In this document: positions 11,042-23,000 of the stretch, piece by piece
Position numbering within the stretch: the first letter of the stretch is position 1
How the letters are laid out: each line of letters begins with the position of its first letter
DNA from: Omphiscola glabra
Lineage: Eukaryota; Mollusca; Gastropoda; Lymnaeidae
Reading direction: 5' to 3'
Assembly (NCBI GenBank): GCA_964017045.1
Contig: OZ024808.1
Span: forward strand, 16,952,784 to 17,016,783
Length of the DNA stretch: 64,000 bases
Position numbers and translations under genes: made by a program
Notes under the pieces: model-generated
Database searches by the model: none
What the model was told of the DNA's origin: nothing
What the model saw: only the letters and a program-made list of their open reading frames with translations

Positions 11042-14000
11042 CTTTTAGAAGAAAAAAAACAGCTACAATTGAAGAATAAAAAACAAAAACCCTGCTTCTT
11101 TTTTTTATTTTGGACCACATCAAATCAAGGCCCTGTGTGCTTCAATGTTTTATTGAGAAGGGAATCTGCTTTTTGAACCAACATTCCATGAAACAGGTGT
11201 ATCAAATTATACATAGTAACAGACAGCATTGGCTTGTGAAAAGCATTTGCGGTTGTTTGAGAACCGCTTGACCTATTTTTTTACAGTAAACACCTTAAAG
11301 AATAAACCATTGCTATTTGGAGAGATTTCAAAAATTTAAAGGGATCCTTGATGGGGTCCAAGCAGCAGGTTTTATAAACATTAGAAATACAGCTACAGTT
11401 GGAAAGGGTGACTCGACTCAAAACATTCATCAAACCTTGTGATAAACACCTTTGAAGTGGCCGTTACCTGGCAACGCATGAGCATTTCAAAAAAGCTGTC
11501 ATCTGGCATCTTTCTGCTGTCATCTGCGGTGTTGCTCAACAGCTGGCCTATAACAGCCTGGGAGGTGAGGCCGGGGAAGGTAGGGAGGCTGGCGCGCTGG
11601 TCATTCATGCGTGATGCTTGGAACCCCGCCACCATATCCATCAGCTTTTCACTGGCAGGTGATGACACTGAAGCCATAATACAAGACAGATGCGATAAAT
11701 TGCAAAGGTCTTTAAAAGAATTTTTTTTTAAAACACAAGTTTTTTATTTTTCTATTTTTTCCACCAAACCTCTTTTTTTAGTCATTTTAAACTTATCACC
11801 AGCCCCATGTTAATGATATGCCTAAAATTTCCATACCGGTACTTGTACAGCTGAGGGTGCAAGATGCCACAATGGAAAAACTACTGGAACACAATATCGA
11901 TATTATGCATCGTTATTCTTTTTCCCTTTGATTCTTTCACCAGTTATTCTTAGTTGAATTATGACATTTTAAAAAAAAAACGGGACTGACATCCCCCTCC
12001 CCAGCGCCCCACACACACACCACCTCCTCGACGGTAGTGTTTTTATTGACTGTTTCAAACCTCTGATGTGACAGACAATATTCCCACCACCACCAGCACC
12101 ACCACAGACCTAATCTAACATCTTTGCTCTCATCAGACTCTGGCGTTGGTTGCACAACCACCACCAACACCAGCACCACCACAGACCTAATCTAACATCT
12201 TTGCTCTTGCTCTTATCCGATTCTGGCGATGGTGGCACCACCACAACCACCACCACAGACCTAATCTAACATCTTTGCTCTCATCAGATTCTGGCGATGG
12301 TTGCACCACCACAACCACCACCACAGACCTAATCTAACATCTTTGCTCTCATCAGACTCTGGCAATGGTTGCACCACCACCATCACCACCACCACCACCA
12401 CCACCAGATTTAATACAGACCTAATCTAACATCTTTGCTCTCATCAGACTCTGGCGATGGTTGCTCCTGAAGCCTGAAAGAACACCTCTGGTCATCAATC
12501 CTCCGACTCTGGAATCTTGTCAGCAGATCAAACAGTCCATCATCATCATAATCGTCTCCTGATCCATTCTGAAGGAATCAAAGAAAAAAAGAGAAAGAAA
12601 GAGAATTTTAAAAAAAAATATAACATCTATTTCATTTAAGAGATGGCAGAATATCATGATCAGTTTTAAGTAAAGGTCACATTGTTCTCAGCATGTGCGT
12701 CGCGGGCCCCTTCGGGGGGTCAAACAACCCTTACACAGGGGTCGCCTAAGACCATCGGGGAACTGTGTTAAAGGGGCCATGGCATTTGGAAGGTTGAGAA
12801 CCACTGATCTAGAGCATCTAGTATATTACATATTTTATTACATTGTGATAATGTTCCCCTGCCCTCCATTTCTGTCTCACATAATAAGAGCCAGGAAAAT
12901 GGAACATCAAGATGTAGCAGTCAGGTGCATCTAAACCTACACCAAACTGTCAGTCAACCAAATCTTAAATACATCATCTGCCTTATAACACAGTTATGAT
13001 TACACAAGTAATCGGATGTTAGTATGGCTGACCTGTGCAGCACCCTTCTGGTCCACACCCATGTCCACAGCAACACTTGCAGACTTTTGAACCTTTTGCT
13101 TTGGCCTGGCACCACCACTCACTTGTTTTCCCAACTGAGGAAAGATAGAAGAACAAAATATATATTTTGTCATCTCATCAAGTAAAATAGAGATCGTGCA
13201 TCTGCTGTTATGTCAAGTTTGATTTCATTTAAATATGCTATTAAATTTACTGTATTTTTGTGTAAATAAGACGCATCTTATACAAAATTTTATGTATCCC
13301 GCACCCAGGGTGCGTCTTATATATGGGTATATAAATTGCTCAGTGCCGCAGATGGCTAGGCCGTGTGCGTCTTTTGTAATTATGGTTTACACAAATCGCC
13401 AAAATCCGCATCTTAAATACGGGTGCCTCATATATGCGCGAAAATACGGTGTGTCAGTCACATTAAGATTTTTAAAGCCTACCAGCCAGGCCATGCATGC
13501 ATCATCCTTCAAATACAGTCATACCCCACTTTAAGATCTCCTTATGTCTGACCATTTGGTATGCTACATTCATAGTCTATGGCTTAGTTGCCAGAGTTAT
13601 GTGGTAAACCTAAAGATACCTTTTTTTAAATTAAGAAAATGAGAGAAATAAATGCCTAAATAAGAAAGCTATGTACACACAAAAATCCTTCAAAAAATAT
13701 TTCCAAAATTTGTATTTCTTACCTTTTTATCTGGTGTCAGTTTCATTAATTCCATATTTTCCATGCTAAATCGCCTGGACTTGTCTGTAGCGCGTGGGCC
13801 TATTGGTAAAAAAAAAAGATCAAATTGCCCCAGTTTTAAAAAAAAAGTACATTTAGATTTATTTAATCATCTTTTAATCAACACACTTCCAACAATACAT
13901 GCATCACATAAACATCATGGGATTTTCCAAATAGTTAGAAGGCAATGATATAATAAGCATTAGGTCAAACAAATGTGATATATTAAAATTGTTTGGAGTG

Positions 14001-17000
14001 AGAGTTGATGAAGACCATTGTGTTTAGGACATGTCTATAAGTTGTGGCCTGCCTTCTACAATGTCAAACAGGACAGGGAAAGAGATCCAGATGAAACCAT
14101 TATTTCATAATTTCTCTTTCACTTTAAGTGAAAATTTCTTTGTATTTATACTAAAAATATTAGAAAATGGATACCATCCCAAAACTAAATGTTCAGCCAT
14201 AATTTTGTTATAAATTATTTTTTTCCCCCAATGGTCTTGAGTAAATTCTGCTTTTAATCTTTTATTCAGATCTGACATGGGCAAAGTTTGAGCAACAAGA
14301 GATGTATGAAAGTTTGTTAAGTAAAACCTACGTACCAAAGGCAGCATCAGTTTTGTCTTGTACCCCGCCAGCTGCCCTGTAAGACAAACAATAAACAGGT
14401 CAATCTCAAAACTTGACGTGAAATGAAGACAGGCCAATGCTTTGATATATACTGTTTTGTGTGCTTTGTTATCAGCACTGAAATATTACATTCACTTTTT
14501 GGGACCGTGCTATTGCTCTTTAAAGGCCCTGGGGAGTACGTTACAGGCCTGCCGCATCTGCTGTATTCAGGTAGCTACGGGTAGGGCAGTGCTCTGTCCT
14601 CATCTGCTTGATGAGGCTCTGCTGGTAGCACTAAAAAGCACATATTTAAGGTCCGAGATATCAGGTAAAACTGTATTTCAGGATGAGTTGTTAGTCTTTT
14701 TATTAACTACTCAAAATAGTATGTATTCATTTTCTATAAGGAGTGACATATCCATATCAGATTGGTAATTTTATGCTCCTCTCAAAACTGAATTGAAACT
14801 GTCATAAAAAATCTTTAGAAAAAAAAATAATTACAATTTTTAAAAATAAAGGCTTTATTGAAAATATGGAAAAACCAATTTTGATCATTATTTACAAGCC
14901 AATCAAGCTGAAAGTTTAATTTATACCCTTAAAAGTAGGCTGCAACAAAAGGATTTTTAAACGAGCCAAGCAAATTAAACTCAAATACCTAGTCTCACAA
15001 TACTTGGTTTCATTTCACTAATAACGCTTTGTAAAGACAATCATTGAGAAATGAAACTTTTGATACACACAAGATGGTGCATGTCCTACCTATCCTAAAG
15101 TCCTGTCACTTCCTTTAGGAAATTTGCACACCAAAATTTACACACTAATTTATTTTTTTTTTAAGGATAAAATAAATTGATTTTTAAGAAAAATAAAATG
15201 AATAGTTTGGTTTTGAGAGTTTTTTTCCTGGTACAGTCCAAACTTTAAAACAAAAATTCGAATAACATCTTCAATTTAGTGTTGGTGATTAATGGAGTAA
15301 ACAGGAAGAATTTTAAGGAAATAATTAGGGTTTATTGTCCCAGAATCTCAATTCGAGTGATCTTGAACATAAGCTTTGGCAATTTCTATAAGTAGCTATA
15401 TTATTATTTTATTTTTATTTTAAAAGTTTTGAGGCCTCATAACAGTGGTTCTCAACCTTTCTAATGCAGCGACCCTTTTAATACAGTTCTTCATGTTGTG
15501 GCGACCCCCCAACCCCAAAATTATTTTCAACACTTCTTCATAACTGTAGATTATATGTGTTTTCCGATGGTCTTAGGCGACCCCTGTGAAAGGGTCGTTC
15601 TACCCCCCAAAGGGGTCGCACCCACAGCTTGAGAACCGCTGCCTTAGAACAACAGTGTCCATCTCAAAGAATAAACTGTAGCACCATCACTGGGATGATC
15701 GCAATCACAGAAAACAGATGAATATCACGTGGTAGTTTTATTATCTTCTTACCCTGACTGGTCTGATAATCCCAGAATGTCTTTAAGGTCAGCCAAGTTC
15801 AGCTGTGCCGTCTTTTGTCCGGTTTGATCTCCAATCTGTTACAAAAATAATCCAATAAAATGTCTTAAAAATTCATTTGGACACAGACATATTATAGTTA
15901 AGCTATAACAACCCAAATAGGCAATTCAAAATATGTATACTGGAGGGAGTGGAAAGATGGGTGTGGGAAGACACCATTTGCTACACTATACCAGAACCAA
16001 TAAAAGTGTTAGAAATGTAAGAAAATTTAACTCAAATAATTAATTTCAAATATTACTATGACCAATTAAAGTGACAAAAAAGACAGCTAATTGTACTAAA
16101 AGGGAATTTTGATCTATGGAATTTTATCAGTTCTATAAGAACTTTATTCATCTTATAATGTGTACTTTAATGATTTATTGTATAAAAATCAACCAAAGTT
16201 ATAAATGATGGTTGGCATCTTCTGATTCCTTTCTCAGAAAAGCCAATTGTGAATAGAAAAGGCAAAATAATCTTAAATAAAGATTTAATTACCTCCTTTG
16301 AAATCTCCAGATGCCTGTTGGCAAACTGCATGGCCAGTTTGTGGTTGCCGAGGGCGCAGTTGGCATTACCCAGGCTCCAGCAGGCCCGACCCTCGCCCAC
16401 GCGGTCAAAGAGTTCCTGGGCTATCAAGAGATGCCGCTGGTGGTAGCGTACGGAGGTCTCAAAGTCTCGCATCAAGGTGTAAGTGTTTCCCAAACTGTAG
16501 CAGGCCTGAGCCTCTAGGGCTCTATCCCCCAGTTGTTTGGCTATTTGTAGACTTTTCCTGGAAGGTTTCATGAGAAATTTTCATGTGTATTTCAGAGGAC
16601 AGGCAAACTGAGGGGTCTCAAACTATCTCAAGGGTCACAATGGATAATTAAATTGTATTCATCATATATTCAACGGCCTTGCAGTTATTACAACGTGACC
16701 AAAAAAATGTATGCGGGGTGCAGTAAGAGTCTGGCAGGTCGCCCCATGAGGGTGTAAGTTTGAAACTTCAGCTCTAAACCAAATACTAAAGCAGATGCAC
16801 AGTTTGAACAGGTGTCCTTAACTCTATAACTGTCATTCATCTGTCGTTATATTGACACTGTGGTGACACTGCCAATATAATCATTGTCTAGCAGAATGGT
16901 CATTAAAATGCAAATGATTTAATGTAAATTGGTTATGGAGAAATAAGTCTATAAATGAGTGTGCTTCCTATTTAGGTTTCTATCTGTAGATCTGTTTACC

Positions 17001-20000
17001 CTCAAACTCTTAAAATCGTATATCATCACAAAATCATTCAATACATTATCTTAATAGTAAAAAATAAACGTACAGTACATAAAATGTACACACCTCAAAA
17101 TTGTACATTGTACGCCAAAATCGTAAGAGTAAACAGGTCTGTATCTGTGTGTTAACTAGCTTTTATCAGGGATTTTTTGTGATTAATCGGTTGTGAAATT
17201 TGCTCAATTACTTTTATCGTCATAATGTCTGATTGCAAAATCAGCACAGACTTTCTTTAATGGAATTATTTCAAATAGATTTAAATGAAAGCCATGATTT
17301 CAGAGATGTTTCTCGTGCTAGTAATGACACTATTGGCTCTAGCGGTGATGGCGACATAACAGTCAGATATTGACAATTTTAGCCCTAAGCTTAGTGGTGA
17401 TGTTACAGACAAATTCACAGAAAAGACACTGATTGGATCCTGGAGACTTACCCTAAAGAGATTCAAAGACATTTATGCTTGTGTATGTTCTGGTGTATTA
17501 ATTAATACAAAAAATTGATTGAATTATTTCAACTGAAAAGAAATGACTGAACTCATTTCCCTGGCTTCCCCCCTTGTATATTGGAGGACAGAAATTTGAG
17601 GGTAGGGAATGAACAAATTCAACAATATTACAATTTTCAATCTAAGCACTTAAAAACATTTTCTGAAAGAATATTTATTGCTTTCTTGAATCTCAAAAAC
17701 TTCATTTTATAATAGTTTGAACATTATATGGAGTACAAGGCTAGGTTGAATTCAGTTGAGCAGTACAATTTTACTCACTCCGTAAAGGTCAAGGTCAAGA
17801 TCAACATTACATAATATAAAAACAAATTCTTATCGCACCATAAGAAACCTTGTCCAATGTTCTTTCAGTAAATGTGTATTGTCTGGGTCTCTGAATTCAT
17901 TTAGAATGGGATTTTGTCACTTTTGACAAGCATATAAAAATGCTAAAAATAGCTCAACAGTACAGAAAAATGCAAAGTTAGGGTTAACTTGAAAAAATAA
18001 ATTGGATGAAGGTATTGATGGTATCCTGATGAATCTAAATAACTGCAGCTTTCTAGTTTAGAATAGTGAAAAATAAACAAAAATTCCCAGAATCCTCAGA
18101 GGTACTCATAGCCTAAATGCCTACTGTGAGGTTTGTCTTTTACCGCACATGCTGGCATATAGGACACAGCAGCGTATAAAACACACACCACTTTTTATAA
18201 ACAGTTTTAAGAAAACAATTCTATATTACTGTCACATAAGACGCACCCCACACTTTAGGCATAATTTTTTCAAAGTGCATCTTAATGATCTTATAAGCAA
18301 GCCAATACAGTGTTTATTTGACACCCATAAGTTGGAATATAGCCATGAATCTCGCTCCCAGGAGTAATCAAAGAGAATAATAATATAACTATATTTTTTA
18401 TTCATGTTTTATATTTCAGTTATGAGCAATATAATCCTTTATAATGCAATCCTCTGATAACTTCTCCCAGTTATGAGCAATATATTCCCATGCAAGATCA
18501 TGTACACTTTGTCTAAATAAAACCTACAATTTGTGTCTCTATAAAACCTACTTGTAATAGTCAGCAGCCAGTTCAAAGTCCCCCAGAAAGATGTGGGCAT
18601 TCCCAAGGTTGGTGTATGCCCTTCTCTCTGCCGCCTTGTCGCCATACTCTTTGGCAATGGAAAGCCTCTGTGGACAAAAATGAAGCAACACATTTAGCAC
18701 CCATTTGTGCTCTGTTGTGCTGGGACTTTAATGAGTTCTCAGATTTAGATCAAAAATAGTTTTCAGGTTTTCATTTTTTAAAAATACAGTGTTCTATACA
18801 GAGCCTCGTGTTCTATGCAAAACCTCGTTTTCTATGCAGAACCTCGTGTTTATGCAGAACCTCGTGTTCTATGCAGAACCTCGTGTTCTATGCAGAACCT
18901 CGTGTTCTATGCAGAGCCTCGTGTTCTATGCAGAGCCTCGTGTTCTATGCAGAGCCTCGTGTTCTATGCAGAGCCTGGTGTTCTATGCAGAGCCTCGTGT
19001 TCTATGCAGAGCTTCATGTTCTATGCAGAGCCTCGTGTTCTATGCAGAGCCTTGTGTTCCATGCAGAGCCTCGTGTGCTAAGCAGAACCTCATGTTCTAT
19101 GCAGAACCTCGTGTTCTATGCAGAGCCTCGTGTTCTATGCAGAGCCTCATTTTCTATGCAGAGTCTCGTGTTCTATGCAGTGACCAGGGAATTGTAACAT
19201 AACTCTTGGGTTGCTGTCTTGTAACATAACTCTTGGGTTGCTGTCTTGTAACATAAATGTTGGTTGCTGTCTTGTAACATAAATGTTGGGTAGCTATTTT
19301 GTAATGTGAATGTTGGGTTGCTGTCTTGTAAAATATGTTTTGGGTTGCTGTCTTGTAAAATACACATTGGGTTGCTGTCTTTTAATATAAGTGTTGAGTT
19401 GCTGTCTTGTAACATGAGTGTTGGATTGCTATCTCGTAACATAAATGTTGGGTTGCTATTTTGTAATGTTGGTGTTGGGTTGCTGTCTTGTAAAATACAA
19501 ATTGGGTTGCTGTTTTGTAACATTAGCGTTGAGTTGCTGTCTCCTAACATGAGATTTAAGTGGTTTTGTTATCACCTGTTCATGAAACATGATGGCATCT
19601 GAAAAGTTCCCCAACAGGTAGTGGGTGTTGCCTAGGTTACCGCAAGCTCTTCCCTCTGCCGACCTGTCCCCTAGCACCTTGACCAGTTCAAGATTTTCAC
19701 TGTGGAAATCAATCAAAACAAAGACCTTACCAGAAATTAATAAAAAGAGAGAGCTTACCAGAAATCAATCAAAACAAAGACCTTACCAGAAATCAATCTA
19801 AATAGAGAGCTTACCAGAAATCAATCAAAACAAAGACCTTACCAGAAATCAATCTAAATAGAGAGCTTACCAGAAATCAATCAAAACAAAGACCTTACCA
19901 GAAATCAATCAAATGAAAAAATCAACAGGAAACAAATAAAGATTACCAGAAATAGGTCAAAATAGACAAATATACAAGCAATTAATCAAAATTGAACAAC

Positions 20001-23000
20001 TACAGCAGTGATTCCCAACCTTTACTACACTCAGTACCCCCTAGAATTATTTGACCAGACTCCCACTCCTTATGGATTGATTTACTTAGTATCGCAACCC
20101 TAATTTTTTTGTTTTTGTTTTAATGAATTGCAAAGAGAACTGTAGAACTTGGAACATAAACTTGGTTATTTATGACATAAAGTAAAATTTTAATGAAGAA
20201 AATTTGAAAATGTATAAACATTTATGTCATAAATTAAGAGCTAATGTCTCCTCTGTTATTCTAATCACTTTTCCTCACACCCCTTGAAATGCCAACTAGC
20301 CCCCCCCCCCCCCCCGCTTGGTTTGAAAACACTAATCAATAGGATATTAATCCAATTAAAATGTGAAATAAAAATAATATTTACACAGTCAAGGGTTGGA
20401 ATGGATGAATAAAGAAATGGTGTTTATGAAGATAAAACACAAAATCTGCCCTTACATTCTCGGCTATACGACTTATATAGTTTGTTCTTCTCCTTCCACC
20501 AACTTACACCAAAAACAAAGTCTTTCTATTTCCCCTTCAGCTATCCAGAAGAAAAAAAACATAGCTGATAGATGGACTGATGAAACATTGAAACACTCAG
20601 TACAAAAATATTTTCTAAAGGTGATTTTGTTTATGTCCTGCTAATGATGTGATTTAGAATCTTCAAAATAAAATTTTGAAAAATATATGGTTGACAGGAA
20701 ACTCTGTGATCTGAACTTGTAAGTAAAATTGAACTGTAACACACAGAACAAGCAAGAATCCTAAATGATGTCCATCCTATCACAGCCAGCAAATGTTGCC
20801 ATATTCAATACTTGCACTCATCTGGCCAACACTGACGGATACCTGTCTCCTTACTATCAACTACAAATCAATTCCAAGTATCAAGAGTTCTTAGATCTTC
20901 ATCTCGATGACAACACAGCATCTGACATTCAACATCAGAAGTACACAAGACAAATAGTCAAAGGGAGAAAGAAAAAATTCGCTTGTTATTAAAGATCATT
21001 TAAGTTCTCCACAGCAATTTGTTAAGCACCCCTCCCACCTCCAAAACTAAAAAATCATCTGTGAGCAGCTGTAGCCAGCCCCCCCCCCTCCCCCTGTGAG
21101 AAAACAAAGAGCTGAATGAGAAAATCATGGCATGATAAGAACAAGTTTAATTGTCACAGATCAATATGTGATACACACAGCTCAATGCACTGGTGGAATC
21201 AGTGTCTTCCTTGGAAAAAAAAATTAACAAGCCATTGATCCTGGCCCTGGAGTTTTTGCCAACATTTATTCTCAAACAAAACACATAAGTAGGTCAATTG
21301 TGTAATATGCAACATATCAAATGTTAGGGGGACTATTGTGAAATGTTCAACAATGAGTTTAAGGGACACAAGTTTTTACCCTAGTGTTTAAAACCCGTTA
21401 TTTTTTAATAAAAAATTTTCAAGACGGCATGTTTTAAAAATAGAATAAGTTGTTAAGTGAGAACACCTACTCGTAATACTGCACAGCCTTCTGTAAACAT
21501 TCTTTCACCTCTGGTGCAAACTCCCCTGGATCCTGGTGACCATGGCGACCCAAGTGTTTGCCCTTGGCATGGTACACATTGCCCAAGTTGTACAGGGCAC
21601 GTGCCTCGCCGACCTGAAAGTACAAAAAGAATATGGAGGCAACAAAATATCTTAAAGCTGTACAAAAGCAAGCGGGTGTGGCAAGCCATATCCTTCTAAG
21701 ACGGCTGGTGGATGTGGCAAGCCATATCCTTCTAGGACGGCTGGTGGATGTGGCACGCCAGGTCCTTCTAGGACGGCTGGTGGATGTGGCAAGCCATATC
21801 CTTCTAGGACGGCTGGTGGATGTGGCAAGCCAGATTCTTCCTATCATCAGCTCCTACTGAAGCTCATGCGAACACAGTCAATTTAAATTAATGTGAGTTA
21901 AGCTTTAGCAGGTTGATTCTCTACCATAACATAAATTACTCTACCATGTAATTTAAAAAAAAACAACAGCTTAATACATTGCTTTTAAAATAAAGGAATC
22001 TGCTCAATCAACTGCAAGTACAAACTGTGACAATGAATCATCTTTTCTGCAACAAGTACAAACTATGACAATGAATCATCTTTTCTGCAACAAGTACAAA
22101 CTGTGACAATGAATCATCTTTTCTGCAACAAGTACAAACTGTGACAATGAATCATCTTTTCTGCAACAAGTACAACAGGTACCAAGCAAAATGTAATTTT
22201 ATTCAAGGGATGCCATTTAAACCATCACACAAAGATTAAGAGATAAAACAGTCACCAAGGTTATGAAGAATTAAGTGTCCCTACAAGTAGCACAATGTAC
22301 ATTGAACACGGTAATGAAGTTAACCAGGCTTTGTTGATCAACAAAAGCCCAGACAAATCTGGGTCTTCACTTACCTTATCTTCAATCTCTCTCGATATTT
22401 CCAGATGCCGGTGACAGCAGACTATGGCCTCGTCGAACCTGCCGATAACCTTTAGCGTGTTTCCAAGGTTTCCCGACGCCTTGGCCTCCCCGATTTTGTC
22501 ATTGGTTGTTCTGTAATTGCCAGATATTTTATCACGGTCCAGCCAAAACAAATTTAGGATAATTCCATTCTTTGGACTCCTTCTTAGAAGCTAAAAATTG
22601 TTTCTTAGATTCACTGCAGCTGTTACATTTTACATGTGTGAAAGGTCATCAATTAAATTTTATGAAATCAAAAAAACATCAACAAAATTTTTTGTTTAAA
22701 ATGATGACAATTCTTTAAGCATTTTTCATGACCATTAGGTTTAAGTGGAACTGGTGTAACAGAATTAATCAAAATTATCTGGTTGATTGGATGGGGTTAT
22801 AAGGTTGGGGGAATCTGATGGCAAGGAAAGGGTGGGGGGCAGGAATATAATATGTGTTATTAAAAAATTATTATTATTGTTAAATTATTATAAAATGTAT
22901 TTTTTAAACCATCACAAAAAGATCAAACTAAATTCTCCGTGGTGGAAAAGAAAATGAAATTAAAATCTAAAAAAGAAAAGAAAGAAAGAAAGATTGGGGT

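Noticed and set aside
16298..16573. Plus-strand frames opposite GPSM2 exon 7
   Set aside because: Antisense shadows of a strongly conserved TPR exon.
18789..19202. Plus-strand cysteine-rich frames (VLCRASCSMQS type)
   Set aside because: Frames through the 19-bp array inside a GPSM2 intron.
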